Shown here in pieces: positions 1-11,763 of a stretch of 63,575 nt of DNA (position 1 is its first letter; every line of letters starts with the position of its first letter). The notes below the pieces were generated by a model. The model searched no databases. It was not told the DNA's origin and saw nothing but the letters and a program-made list of their open reading frames with translations. This DNA is from Gnetum montanum. Lineage: Eukaryota; Streptophyta; Gnetopsida; Gnetales; Gnetaceae. The position numbers and the translations under genes were made by a program. The stretch is taken from contig MNCI01023303.1 of NCBI GenBank assembly GCA_015680685.1, positions 1 to 63,575 of the forward strand. Direction: 5' to 3'.

Positions 1-760
1 TAACATTTGTCAATATGAATATCCTAAGGGATGTTGCCCTATGGTTTTACACTTATAAGAGTTTGGGGTGTACATTCTAAATCCTTTACTAGCTGGGAGG
101 TAATCACCTAGATGCTTGCCTTATCCTCAAGGCAATCCAAAGAGATTCCACTAGCAATAATAAGCTTACTATCCAAATGGAGTTCCACCACAACCATATG
201 AGCAATACTAGTAGTGGTAGCAACCACAGTTGTGGGAGATGCCACCATTGAGATAGAAGTACCCTTATAGGCAATCAAATTCATATAGGTACTATGTTAA
301 GCAATCCATTTCTCCACATGGCTTTGTTAGCCATGCCTCATTCCAACACCTATATTATCCTCTAGAGTACCATTGAACTCATTCATCATCATATCCATAC
401 CACTCTTTGCATTCATGTACACACATCCCTCTACCCTCAACCTAGTTACCTACCACTCAGTGTATGCAAGGTGAAATTCCCCCATAGCCATAGCAACAAA
501 ATGCTACCAGGGTTGTAAATTTACAACAGGCCTTCTAGCCAAGAGGTTTGGACAATAAATCCATGAAGTGATCATTTTCTCAACCCAATAGTCCTCCAAA
601 ATGCTCACAACCTAATGCAACTAGTCACCCTATATTTCCAGCATGCTCATCTTCTACACCAAACACATTCAAGGACCCTTTAAGCTAAATGCCACCTTAG
701 GTATGCACTGTGAGTTTAACTCATTTTGTCTCTAATTAGATTAAGGTTGAAAACCTTCCC
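1..760 (+). pseudogene. E1 gag C-terminal remnant with degenerate zinc knuckle
   Basis: The first 60 bases encode a broken zinc knuckle related to C-D-I-C-Q-Y-K-H-P-K-G-C of E2, with the histidine position read as tyrosine. After it comes a low-complexity region rich in Pro, Gln, Ser and Thr, as in the same stretch of E2 (6600-7280). In this family gag packages the element RNA. Stops and frame changes make this copy non-functional. The N-terminal gag is outside the window. Confidence 0.6.
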
Positions 761-780
761 ATGAAGAGATCTAACCTAGC

Positions 781-1145
781 AAGGCCTCTTATTTATTTAT
801 AGATTACTGGATATGAGCTATGCAAGGCTCTTCTTGATTTTGGTTTTGATATCAATCTCAGCTCCCATGACATGTATACCATCCCTTAAGAAGAGAAATA
901 TCCATTTGGAATTGGAAAACTAGTCAATCATTGGCCCATTGGGATTAGTGGAGGACATTGTAACTATAGTTTTTATGTGGTCCTATCCTACCAATTTTCT
1001 AGTGATTAAGGTAGAAAACTTCAAATATGACTTCCCCATCATTATGGAATGTGCATGGTTAAGCATTGTTGATTCAAGAATGGACATTAGGGAACTCTCC
1101 TTCGAAATCTCCAAGGAAAACAAATTTGGATGACTCAAGAAGAAG
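781..1145 (+). pseudogene. E1 aspartic protease remnant
   Basis: The stretch aligns with the E2 protease at 7331-7669. The active-site motif L-L-D-F-G is seen where E2 has L-M-D-L-G. A run from about 939 (GLVEDIVTI, then FLVIKVENF, then FPIIM) matches the retropepsin core of E2 and E3. It would cleave Gag-Pol in an active element. Frame breaks lie upstream of the best-preserved part. Confidence 0.65.
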
Positions 1146-1499
1146 CGATTTCCATGCATCATGTATAGCGATAACAAGTGCAATTGCATGCAAAAGGTCT
1201 AGTCCATTAAAAGTACATTCATACAAGTATGCAATCAGTGTGCACATGAAACTGATATCTAAAGCTACATGTATGTAGTAGCCACAAAATAGGAGGGCAC
1301 CCAGTGGCTAACAACCAACTCTAATAGTAGCACACTATTCATGGAACCTACTAAGAGCCTGACATGTGCTTGTGTCAAGAGCATGAATGAACTAGATCAA
1401 GCTCATCACCAACTCTCTAATGATGAAGCTGATGATACCTATTGGGGAGAGTTCACAATCCTTGATAATTTTAAGTAGGAGCCCCTATAGTTAAAAAAA

Positions 1500-2260
1500 C
1501 TACTAGTTGACATGGAGTATGCGTTTTTAGAAAATGGCAAGATAATTATAATCAANAAAATGGCCAAAAACATTTGCTTTGTGATATCTTGAACTAACTA
1601 AAATTGATCCAAGGATATGCCAACATTGCATCTACACCAACCTATCTATGAAGCCAAGAAGGTAATTATAGAGGTAGCTAAACCCTAAGTTGAAGCAGAT
1701 CATAAAAGAGGAAAAAGAACAACTCCTCAATGTGGGGTTCATCTATCCCATTATGTATAGTGAGTGGGTTAGCCCAATTGTAATTGTGCCAAAGAAAGGT
1801 GGAAAGTGGCAAGTCTGCATCGACTTTAGAATGTTGAATATGACAACATTTAAAGATCATTTTCCATTGCCATTTGTGGACTAAGTGTTGGACACCATAT
1901 TGGGGCATTGTTATTATAGCTTCTTGGATGGTTATAATGGCTATAACCAAATCCAAATTGCATAAGAAGATTAGGACAAAATAATATTCATGAGACCCTG
2001 GGGTACTTCTGCATATTGCAAGATGCTGTTTGGTCTGTCTAATGCCCTTGCAACATTTCAACACTTGGTTTGTAGTATTTTTCAATAGCAGATTGGTAGC
2101 AGGGTAGAAGTCTTTATAGATGACTTTTATACCTATGGGGCTACATTTGAGCAAGCCTTGGATCATCTTGAGCATGTACTAAAAAGATGTATTAAAATAA
2201 ACCTTAGGCCCAAGTGGTAGAAATGCCATTTAATGGTTTAGGAGGGCATAATACTGGGGG
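1500..2260 (+). pseudogene. E1 reverse transcriptase remnant
   Basis: Recognisable blocks are WVSPIVIVPKKGGKWQVCIDF, FKDHFPLPFVD, and the catalytic block F-I-D-D-F-Y-T-Y-G near 2109-2150, where both aspartates are kept. Several glutamine codons have become TAG or TAA, for example at the end of FPLPFVD. A single n at 1556 coincides with about 50 nt missing relative to E2 (8115-8170). The copy is clearly inactive. Confidence 0.8.
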
Positions 2261-2499
2261 CACAGAATTACTTATGTAGGGATTGAGATAAACCTTGAAA
2301 TGATAAGGGTCATCCAAGGAATCACACACCAACCAGAGATAGTCAAAGACATCTAATCATTCCTTGGATACACTTGCTACTACTAGCAATTTATAGAGGA
2401 TTTCTATAAGATCGTAAAATCATTGCTTGAGCTTACAAAGAAAGATGCTCCATTCATCTAGACCAAGGAGTGTGAACATGCATTCCAATAGCTAAAGGA

Positions 2500-2960
2500 A
2501 AAAATCATAGAAACTTCAATTCTATGGGCACCAGACTGGTCTAGACCATTTCATATAATGATAGATGCATCTAATTATGCCTTGGGACCCATGCTTATGT
2601 AGTTGGATGATAAGAAACATTCATATTACATCCACTACATAAGCCAAAAGATTGTGGGTTCATAGTTGAATTACATCACAACTAAGAAAGAACTAATGAT
2701 AGTGGTGTATGCTCTTGAAATGTTTAGGAACTATGCACTTAACTATAAAGTGTTTGTGCACACAGATCATAATTTCATATGCTTCCTAATGAATAAGCCA
2801 ATGGTGAGCCCCCGTATCATATGGTGGTTTGTGATCTTGTAGGAATTTAATCTCACAATGATAGATCGAAAAGGAATTGAGAATGTGGTCACTAACCATA
2901 TCTCTTTGTTGAGATTGGATAACAAAGAGAAGGAAAGCCCACTCTTTGATCAATTTCTAG
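2500..2960 (+). pseudogene. E1 RNase H remnant
   Basis: The region continues from RT in the usual order. It shows the MIDASNYALGPML block, then YNYKVFVHTDH-like and FLMNKPMVSPR blocks, ending in the MIDRKGIENVVTNHIS block. This is the standard Ty3/gypsy RNase H followed by the connection to integrase. Only one RNase H is present, unlike E5 and E7. Stops and frameshifts abound. Confidence 0.7.
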
Positions 2961-3029
2961 ATGAACTCCTCTTTACAGGAGTGATAAATTATCAAGTACC
3001 CACCAAATCAAAATGGTATGATGGAATCC

Positions 3030-3714
3030 TTAATTACCTCCTTACTTAAGAGATGCCATAAGATTTGTATGTTAGAAAGAAACAATAGTTTCTTTATTAG
3101 GCTAATTACTTCATGGAAATCAACAAATACCTTTACAAGGTGTGTGATAACTACTTGGTTCATTGGTGTGTCCCTGATGCAGACCCATTGCACATTCTCA
3201 AGGATGCTCATGAAGGCCCTTATATAGGCCACTATGTAGGGAGATGCATGTGCATAAAAATTATGATGATAGAATCATATTAGCCTATAATCTTTAGGGA
3301 TGCCCACTAGTTTGTTCGATCCTATGAACTTTGCCAAAGAGATGATGGAATGACCACTCGAATGGAGGATCTTCAATAGTTGATTCAACCATTAGAGCCC
3401 TTTGACATATGGGGTACAAACTTCATGGATCCCATCACATGCATGTCCAGTAGAAATATGTACATCATTGTGGTAGTAGACAACCACACCAAATGAGTAG
3501 AAGGAGCAGCCATCATTGATCGTACATCATCCACTACTGCTCAATTTGTACAACAACATATTGTGAATAGGTTTGGTGTGCCACATGCACTAACTTTTAG
3601 TCCAATTTGAGCTCCATACACTTTCAACAACTTTGACTTGGACCTCAACCTAAGCCTAGCACAAAGAGAAAGGTTAATCAACCTAAATGTGCTAGATGAA
3701 AATCGATTAGTGGC
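3030..3714 (+). pseudogene. E1 integrase, first part, interrupted by E2
   Basis: Remnants of the zinc-binding N-terminus (near 3190-3350) and the core (PLEPFDIWG, then a degenerate counterpart of INFMGPI) align with E2 (9780-10200) and E3 (21850-22300). The reading stops at the GTGGC duplication at 3710-3714 and resumes at 13126. Many stops are present. Confidence 0.7.
3710..3714 (+). repeat. Left target-site duplication of E2 (GTGGC)
   Basis: GTGGC directly precedes the TGATGA start of the left E2 LTR. The identical five bases follow the TCATCA end of the right LTR at 13126-13130. Removing the element and one copy restores the integrase reading of E1. Confidence 0.93.
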
Positions 3715-4645
3715 TGATGAAGTGCTAAACAGTTGATGTGTTTACTAGGCTGCGTATACGGGGTCCCATATATGCGACCGTGTCGACATGGCCTAGTATA
3801 TGTAGCCGCATCGACGTAGCCTCATCGACGCATCCTTCCATGCATTGACGTGGCCCCTTTTACACAATGTCTATTTCGGCCTATAAATAAGTGGGCTCCC
3901 ACCACACTTAGGTACCTTTTTGGCAGTTCTAGCAAAGCTCTTGCAATTTCTTTCCATGAGAGTTAGAATATTTTCCAAGTGCCCATAGTAGGTGTAAGAA
4001 GGGTGTCCGACTCTTTATTTGAGCACTGATGTACCTGAGCCCATTGGCGTGAATGGCAATAAAGACGAACTTTTTAAGCATTCCTTGTAGCAATTGGACT
4101 TAGTCATTTCTATGCATTTATAGTTTAATATTTATATGATTTAATCATTCATTAAGTTTTTTTGTTATTATTTTAATTGCTCTTTCTCTTTTATAGTTTG
4201 TAGAAACCATAAGTACGACCATCTCGAATGTAAACCCAACACTTGGCAACCCAACAACACTTAACATTTGGTAGCCTAGTAGTGGTTAGGGGATGATTAG
4301 GATGTGTATAGAAGGTGGGATTGGATACTTATGCTAAGAAGAGTTAAGATATAGATTAGGATAATTATAGATTACATAATATTTCATTCCTTACTTTCCA
4401 TTCTGAGAATTAGATGCTAGAAGATAAAGTAAAAAGCCATAAAAAATAGTTGCCTCGATCTCACTTAACCATCAAAATTAAAACATCACAAGTGAGGTTG
4501 GAAAGACAATAACCATTCTAAAAATGGTTTTGCTAGTTAAATTCTAGTGTATGCAAAGTTCTTACAGTCTACAGAATTCGATCGAGTCACATGTGAACAC
4601 CCGTGATTCGCATAATTGGGCGTAGGGGTACCTAGCCGCTCATCA
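3715..4645 (+). repeat. E2 5' LTR
   Basis: The LTR starts TGATGAAGTG and ends CTCATCA, and aligns along its length with 12192-13125. The U3 has imperfect repeats around GTCGAC/ATCGACG motifs between about 3765 and 3850. A TATA box (TATAAATA) lies at 3882-3889. The R-U5 part shares blocks with the E3 and E4 LTRs, such as AGTTAGAATAT and the terminal AGGGGTACCT motif, so these are one superfamily of LTRs with different U3 regions. Confidence 0.92.
3882..3889 (+). promoter_or_regulatory. TATA box in E2 5' LTR
   Basis: TATAAATA follows GGCC about 167 bp into the LTR. The same box lies at 12359-12366 in the right LTR. Position and sequence fit a pol II promoter starting the element transcript. 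Confidence 0.7.
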
Positions 4646-4665
4646 TTGATGCCATTGCCATGGAC
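4646..4665 (+). other. E2 primer binding site, tRNA-Asp type, decayed
   Basis: Directly after the LTR the sequence reads TTGATGCCATTGCCATGGAC. It matches the complement of the plant tRNA-Asp 3' end (TGGCGCCGTTGCCGGGGA) apart from changes mostly at CpG or neighbouring G/C positions. E3 (16935) and E4 (52215) carry the same site with different decay. Confidence 0.65.
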
Positions 4666-4809
4666 TGTTAGTCTTACATGTGCCATTTAACCTTAGCAAA
4701 ATTATCATTCACATCGTTAGAATGGACCTATGATAGTGAAATTTACACACGCTAGGTGGACTAAGTAAAAAGCAAGGTACACCAATTAGTGGATCATCTA
4801 ACATCCAAC

Positions 4810-7280
4810 ATGTCTTCTTCTCATAAGAGAGATGAATCCAACCCATCGGTGCCACAAGAATGTCGGGTGGTCTACACCCATCTAGATGAACATGTACCTG
4901 ACTTCACCTTCATCCTACATCAAGATGAACATTCATGATGTTGGGACATGGAAGGCAACATCATACTACTACGTGATCGATTAGCTCCTAGAATGTTGTT
5001 TCACAATCTTGTCAGACTAGGCATCTAGGATTGCAATGTGGAGTATGTCATGGAGGATCATGACTATTGAGATTATCATCCCACTAAGGCCCAATGGGCA
5101 CGAGACTAGCAGTAGGAAAAATGATATGAACACATGAAGGGGAAATAGTTCAGTAACCCCTTATTCTTGCAAGGGCTACAGGATGATGGGGAACCTATCT
5201 TTCATGATTCCCATTTGGCTGAACTTCCACTGGGGCATTAAATCATTCAATCCATCATCCAGAATAAGCATGCAAGTGACTAGGATCCCCAAGGGGTGGA
5301 GGATCACATAGGAGAAGTCACGACTTAAGCAAGGAGGCTGCCATCAGAGTAGAGGGGGAGATCAACACTGAAGCAGTGGAAACCCCTCTCCTTCTTCTCC
5401 ATCCTCTCACTTCCCTCTACCTTTACCTAGTTTAGAATTTGATTATAATCATGGTAGAAAGGAGTGAGGTAATGGTGGTCGTAAGGACCAAAGGGAATGG
5501 TGTGAGGAAGTACGTGACCAGTTATGCCAACCTCACCATCATGAAAGGAGAGGCAGCTGAAATCATCATAGACATCATGGTCCTCAACAAGACTTTGACT
5601 TAGATGAGCCATTTTTGGCTACTTGAAGCATGCTTCATATCACCGAGGCAGTTTAGATACCCAGCAGGCACTTGAAAGATAGCCAAATCAAATGCATTGA
5701 CATGAACAATATTCCTAGGTTTGAAGGGGGGTATAATTATGATCCTCAAACTCACCTGCAAGAATTCCATGATGCGTGCACCTTGCAAAACATTGACAAT
5801 GATTGGAAAAAGCTTAATTTGTTCCCTCGCATACTCATCAAGGAAGCAAAAAGTTGGTACCGATCTTTGTAACCAGAATCAATTAGGAGATGGAGTACGA
5901 TGTTGGAGATCTTCAACGACAAGTATCAAACCTACTCTAGAGTGGTGAATCTGAGATGTTAAATCCAAGGCTGGAAATAAGGTAATCATGAACCCTTGGA
6001 TGTAGCCATGAGTAGATACTATTCATTGTTACATTGGTGCCCTGGTCATGTTAGTGGGCACAACTTTGCCATATCATTGATGGGCTCCGCTTTGAAACTA
6101 GAAAAACCCTTCGCATGTATGCCCAAGGATGACTATCAGAACTGAGGGCCCATCAACTGCAGCACCTCATTGACAAGTGGCCAAAGAAGAGGGGGAACTC
6201 AGAAAGAAGAAGAGTGTAGAGGAGTTTGATTGGGATCCCTCCATTAGAAAGAGGGAGGTCCGATTATGTGAAGAGGAGGAGGAATCATCACTTGATGCAG
6301 CGGTGGACCAAAAAACCTTACCCCTATAGAAATTTACCTCTGAAATATCGGCAAAGGTTGACAAGATGTGGGACTCTTTGGATGAAAGATTTCAAAGTGT
6401 TCTAAAAATTACAGAGGAGTCCAAAGAGTGAGGTAATGATTATGACTAGCGTAGGAAGAAGGAAGCTGAACGTGCCCATCATAAGGGTAAGGGCTAAGTT
6501 GTTGTAGCTAAATAGGTTATAGACTCTGACACAGAGTAGGATGATGAATGTGACATATGCCAATACAAACATCCTAAGGGGTGCTGTTCTATGGTGTCAC
6601 ATCTACAAGAGTCTAGGGTGTATGCATTGAACCCTTATTTGGCAAAAAGGAAAACACCCTGAAGGTTGCCTTACCCACAAGGAAATCCTAGGGAATTCCA
6701 CCAGCAGTAAGGATATTATCCAAGTGGAGCATCATCGCAACCTTATGAACACTTCCAGTAATGACAGCACCCACAAGCATGGGGGATGCCACCTCCAAGG
6801 CAGCAATACCCTTACCAATAGCTAGATCCCTATGGGTACTACGTTCAGCAACTAGTCTCTCCACGAGACTCTTGCAGTCATGCAACCTTTCAAAATTACT
6901 ACCATCCCTGGAATATATTTGATCAAAATCTCCATCACCTAGGCTAGAAAGCCTACATCTTTACTATCCTCCATCACCTTCTCCTTCCATCTCTACTCAA
7001 TAGCATCCCACTCAGCTACCACCTACTCCACCCATGCAGGGGGAAATCCCACCATAGCCACAGTAATGCAACACTATGAGGGTTGTCAACCTACAACCTA
7101 CTCCTCAGCCAGGTGGACCGGAAGCCAAGCCATGGAAATTTCCCTTCTTTTGGCCTAATAACTTAAGCACACCCTCACACACACCTATGGCTAGTGCCTC
7201 GGAAACTCAAACCACCTCCACTATTCCACCCTTCGAGCAGCCTTCAAACTAAACACCCTTCAATGTACAAATGGTCATGC
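4810..7280 (+). pseudogene. E2 gag
   Basis: I place the start at ATG 4810, which opens MSSSHKRDE and then VPDFTFILHQDE, matching E3 from 17194. A capsid-like block near 5672-5872 (IPRFEGGYNYDP, HLQEFHDACTLQNID) resembles the Retrotrans_gag domain. An acidic Glu/Lys-rich stretch follows at 6170-6440. The zinc knuckle at about 6550 reads C-D-I-C-Q-Y-K-H-P-K-G-C, spaced CX2CX3HX3C. Gag would form the particle and bind element RNA. There are many TAG/TAA stops and several frame changes. Confidence 0.75.
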
Positions 7281-7289
7281 TCACACACA

Positions 7290-7840
7290 TAATGACTGAC
7301 TAGATAAAGGCATGTCACCTTCCTCGAAAATTGACTGATCTGGGAAGTTCCCTCATCTATCTTCAGGTGGTAGGAAATGAGCCATGTAAAGCCCTTATGG
7401 ATTTGGGATCAAGAGTCAATTTGATTTCACAAGACATGTATAAGAATTGGAACCTACCCCTATTAAAGAAGAGCAAAATTTGGCTCAAATTGGTAGACCA
7501 ATTCATCATTGTTCCCTTGGGATTGGTGGAGGACATTGTGACCACCATTTGTGGGTGGTCTTATGCTGCTGATTTCCTTGTCATCCATGTTGAAAATTGC
7601 AAGGGAAACTTTCCAATCATAATGGGAAGAGCCTGGTTGAACATGGTGGATGCAAGACTAGGATTCTAAGATCTTTTCCTTGAAATTTCAAAGGAAAATC
7701 TATTTGGGAAGATCAAGAAGAAGTATGTTCCATGCATTGCATACAGTGACTCTAGGTGCAACTGTGTGCAGCAGCTGTGGTCCACTAAGCAGAGATCATT
7801 CAAGGATGTAGTCAATGTACCAAGGACTCACAAGTTGAAC
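7290..7840 (+). pseudogene. E2 aspartic protease
   Basis: An open stretch of 112 residues (7331-7669) contains the active-site motif LMDLGSRVNL, then LGLVEDIVTTICGWSY and PIIMGRAWL, the retropepsin flap/core pattern seen also in E1 and E3. D-L-G in place of D-S-G is usual in Athila-like elements. It ends with a TAA inside what is a continuous reading in E3 (19850-20104). Confidence 0.75.
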
Positions 7841-8039
7841 AATGTTTATACATAGCAGCCACAACTCAAGAAGGAATCCAATGGTTGACCACTAATCTTG
7901 CTAGTAGCACTCTGTGCATGGAACCATCTAAGGAGCTTGTACAAGTCTACATAGAAAGCATGGACCATTTGGAAGAGGTTCATCAACAAGTATCCACTAT
8001 TGATGACCATGATAATTGGGGAAAGCTGCAAATCCTTGA

Positions 8040-9120
8040 AAGTTTCAAATAAGAGCCCTTGGAACTCAAACCCTTACCAGGCCACCTAGAATATGCATTT
8101 TTGTAGAATGGGAAACCAGTAATTATTAATGCCACCCTTACTCCTGAACAGGAGAAGAAATTGCTGAAGGTGGTAAATAAATGGAAACCTACTTTTGCAT
8201 GGTCATATCTTGAGTTAATGGGAGTGGATCCCAGGTTTTGCCAACATCAGATTTAAATTGATCCCTCCATGAAGCCACGAAGGCAACCAAAAAGGTAATA
8301 AAACCCCAAATTGAAGTAGGTCATCAAAGATGAAATTGAGTAGTTGCTAAAAGCAGGGTTCATCTACTCTATTACCAATAGCAAATGGGTCAGTCCACTC
8401 ATTATCATGCCAAAGAAGAGTGGAAAATGGAGTGTCTATATAGATTTCCAATTTCTCAACATCGCTACCTTCAAAGATCACTTCCCACTCCCATTTGTGG
8501 ACCAAGTGTTGGATACCATTGTGGGGCATCGTTATTATAGCTTTTTGGATAGTTATAGTGGATATAACCAAATCCAAATTGTGCGAGAAGACTAGGTCAA
8601 GAAAACCTTCACAAGTCCCTGGGGGACTTTTTCATACAAAAATATGCCTTTTGGCCTATGTAATGCACCTGCCTCTTTCCAACGCCTTGTCCTCAACATC
8701 TTCTAGCAGAAAATTGGCAATGGGGTAGAAGTATTCATGGATGAATTCTCTACCTATGGGGCCATGTTTAATCAAGCCTTGGACCACCTTAAGAAAGTTT
8801 TGAAAAGATGTGTGGACACTAACCTATGGCTCAACTAGCAAAAAATCCACTTAAAGGTCCAGAAGGGCATTGTGCTAGGGCACCATATTTCATGGATAGG
8901 GATTAGTGTGGATCCTGACAAAATCAAGTTCATCCAAGGAATCACCCAGAAACCAAGCACTGTAAAATATGTTCAGTCATTCCTTGGCCACACTGGTTAC
9001 TACCGAAGCTTCATCGAAAACTTCTCAAAAATCACCAAGCCGTTGGTGAGACTCATGAAGAAAGATGCTCTGTTATTTTGGACCAAAAAATGTGAATCTG
9101 CATTCCAAATGCTTAAATAG
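8040..9120 (+). pseudogene. E2 reverse transcriptase
   Basis: RT blocks in order are WVSPLIIMPKKSGKW, FKDHFPLPFVDQVLD, FLDSYSGYNQIQI, MPFGLCNAPASFQ-like and the catalytic block near 8733. That block reads F-M-D-E-F-S-T-Y-G, so the second catalytic aspartate is Glu. The thumb/connection LGHTGYYRSFIENF lies at 8990-9020. Stops are mainly TAG at glutamine positions, such as EDQ to ED-stop at 8593. Confidence 0.85.
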
Positions 9121-9580
9121 AAACTCGTAGAGACTCCGATTCTATGGGCACCTGATTGGTCCAAACCTTACCACATCATGACGGATGCATCCAACTATGC
9201 ATTGGGAGCCATGCTTACACAATGTGATGATCAAAAATTTCCATAATATATTCACTATGCAAGTCATAGCATTGTGGGTGCCTACCTTAATTACACCACC
9301 ACCAAAAAGGAGTTGATGACAGCGGTGTTCTCCTTGGAAAAATTTTGACACTATGTGCTCAGGTACAAGGTGTTCGTGCATATCAACCATAGTGTCATCC
9401 GATTTTTGATGAACAAACCAATGATGAGCCCCCGTATCATACGGTGGCTGGTGATTCTTTAAGAATTTGACCTCACCATGATAGATCAGAAGAAAACTGA
9501 GAATGTGGTTGCTGACAACTTGTTTCGATTGAGATGGGAGGACACAAAAGAGGAGAAGCCCCTCTCCGACCAATTCCCCG
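9121..9580 (+). pseudogene. E2 RNase H
   Basis: The translation contains MTDASNYALGAMLTQ, YNYTTTKKELMTAVF-like and FLMNKPMMSPR blocks, with D and E residues of the RNase H active site. It runs without a gap from RT into integrase. No second, archaeal-type RNase H follows, which separates group A from E5 and E7. Confidence 0.75.
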
Positions 9581-10980
9581 ATGAACTTCTTTTCATGGGA
9601 GCAGTCGATCTGTAGGTGCGCAAGGAATCACCTTGGTTCAGCCACATCCTCACCTACCTCACAACTGAGGAATTACCAAAGGAGTGGAACTATTGATAGA
9701 AACAACAGTTTCTCCATAAGGCCAAGTGCTTCATGGAAATCAATGGTTGCCTTTACAAGGTGTGTGTAGATGGCCTAGTCCGATGGTGTGTGCCTGATGA
9801 TGATACACTACACATCCTCCAAGATGCTCATGAGGGGGCTTGTGTGAGCCACTATGCTATATGATGCACCACCATTAAAATCCTGCTTACAGGGCATTAT
9901 TGGCCCACAATCTTCAAGGATGCACAATGGTTCACCCACTCCTGTGAACGATGCCAGAGAGACAGTGGGATGACTACACAATTGGAGGGACCCCAACAAT
10001 GGATCCAACCACTAGAGCCCTTTGACATCTGGGGCATCAACTTCATGGGTCCCATCACACCCCTGTTCAATGGGAAGACGTATATCATCGTTGCTGTGGA
10101 CTACTGCACAAAGTGGGCAGAGGCAGCAGCTGTTGTTGACTGTTCGTCAAACACCATCGCATGATTTTTCCAACAAAAAATCATCAACAAGTTTGGAGTG
10201 CCACATGCACTCATCTTAGACAATGGAACACATTTCTTGGGCATCACTTTTTGTAAACTCATGCAACACTTGGGGGTTACTGATAAATTTAGAACACCCT
10301 ATCAACCCCAAGCCAATGGGTAGGCCGAAGTTACCAATAGGGAGATCACCAAAATCCTCACTCGAACCGTCAGTAAATATAAGAGGGACTAGAGCACCAA
10401 ACTTAATGATGCCCTCTCGGCCTATCGCTCCACTTGGAAACTTTTGATAGGTTACTCTCCCTATGAGTTAGTGTATGGTAAGCTATCAAAACTCCTAATC
10501 CAAGTAGAACTCTAGACACTATCCATAGCCAATGACTTAGGTCTTGACCTACTACTAGCACAATGCGAATGAATTATTAACCTAAGTGTGCTAGATGAGA
10601 ATTTCTTAGTGGCCCTGTCTTCAAATGAGATCCACAGGGCCTACAATAAAAAACATCATAATCTTATGATTCGGAAGGTAACATTTCGACATGGAGATAA
10701 GGTGCATTATTAGAACCCCACACATGTACCACAACCAACCAAGTTTCAAACAATGGGAGGGTCCATACATTGTCTTTGAAACCTTCCCATATAGGGCCTT
10801 GCTTATACAAAAACCTGAGGACCTCAATAGAATGCAGCTAGTCAATCTGCAACAATTAAAACCTTTCCGCGAACTCCATCTAACCAGTGCTACCGCCTCA
10901 TTGTCACTAGGACAACCTCACTCCATTTTTTGCATCTCCTCCTTTCCACCTAGTTATGGGGGAAACCGTCCTCCATAATA
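9581..10980 (+). pseudogene. E2 integrase with GPY-like C-terminus
   Basis: The N-terminal zinc-binding region is near 9810-9960 and the core begins with PLEPFDIWGINFMGPI near 10010. The second catalytic D is in DNGTHF near 10220. The Glu region lies near 10310, where glutamine of NGQAEVTN is a stop. A conserved W-E-G-P-Y-I-V motif at about 10760 marks the GPY/F module. No chromodomain is visible after it. Stops and frameshifts make it inactive. Confidence 0.8.
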
Positions 10981-11340
10981 ATCCATCCTACCAAGCTCCC
11001 CATTTTTTTTTGAAATTTTTTGTTTTACACTTTTTTAGTTTTCAACATCATTTGTATGTTTGCCAATTCTTACTAACTTTTCCTTTCTTTAAGTACTTTT
11101 CCATTTTTTTGTTGATTATTTATTCATATGTGTGTGTTTAAATTTCAATTGGCTACTAATCAATCATCTTATTATCATTAGGTGTCTGGGGCAAATGGTT
11201 TTCATTGTGATGGATCACGTGAAATAGTCCACCTAGTTTATCTCGCTCCCACCCTCACATTGTTTTCCTTGAGCATTACGTCTATTTTCATCTCATAAAA
11301 TCAACAGTGAGTTCACATTATCCACCCATTCACCCACTCC
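10981..11340 (+). other. E2 spacer between integrase and the coiled-coil ORF
   Basis: A T-rich region with many TTTTTGTTTTACA-type runs. E1 (13500-13700) and E3 (50220-50350) have similar T-rich DNA after integrase. I see no coding signal. Confidence 0.5.
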
Positions 11341-11763
11341 ATGGGTTCAAATGCCTACAACCAAGCTGAGATCTGCCTCAAGGAATGGCAGATTGAGGAA
11401 ATAACAGAACACATGGAGTTGGCCAACCTTTGCTACACAAATCTAGTTATGCTAACAACTAGGAGACCGTAGTATGAACTAGAAAAGCAAGTGGCCACCT
11501 CATATTCTTTATACGAGGGTGAATTCCAAGTGCACAAGGTGACAAAGCAAAAATTGGAGATAGCCAACGCGGAACTTGAGGTTCTCCGTACGCGTGTTGA
11601 AGGACAACATATGGTCATGAAGAACTTGGCCAGTCAAATGAATGACTACTAGTAGTTGCAGACATCAATTCAAGTGTTCAACATTGAACAGAAACAGTTC
11701 ACAGCCTGGTTCATCAATTTGAAAGAACTCTTTCCTGCGCTCCATCCCCTTGGAAAGTTCTAG
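11341..11763 (+). pseudogene. E2 third ORF: coiled-coil protein downstream of integrase
   Basis: From ATG 11341 one frame runs 140 codons to TAG 11761. It is broken only by TAG codons, one near 11467 and a pair near 11651, each in a context suggesting former CAG. The protein is rich in Glu, Lys, Leu and Gln in heptad-like spacing (EITEHMELANL, then KLEIANAELEVLRTRVEG), so a coiled coil is likely. I see no signal peptide or membrane segment, so an env-like role is not supported. A second short open stretch (11816-11965, rich in Pro and Ser) may continue it in another frame. The ORF is on the sense strand between integrase and the 3' LTR, where Athila elements carry an extra ORF. Function unknown. 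Confidence 0.5.

Larger units (their letters stand above)
1..3714 (+). mobile_element. E1, left arm of a decayed group-A Ty3/gypsy element
   Basis: Reading left to right there are remnants of the gag zinc knuckle, aspartic protease, reverse transcriptase, RNase H and integrase, in the order of Ty3/gypsy elements. All are riddled with stops and small indels. The 5' end lies outside the window. The element stops inside integrase at 3714, where E2 is inserted, and the same reading resumes at 13126. Both edges carry GTGGC. By similarity of protease, RT and integrase it is a sister of E2 and E3. It is the oldest-looking of the three and cannot encode anything intact. Confidence 0.85.

Noticed and set aside
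1678-2175. 165-codon minus-strand open frame
   Set aside because: It is the antisense shadow of the E1 RT; translation matches no family.
11341-11763. Envelope gene of an Athila-type element
   Set aside because: No signal peptide or membrane segment; only coiled-coil character is visible.
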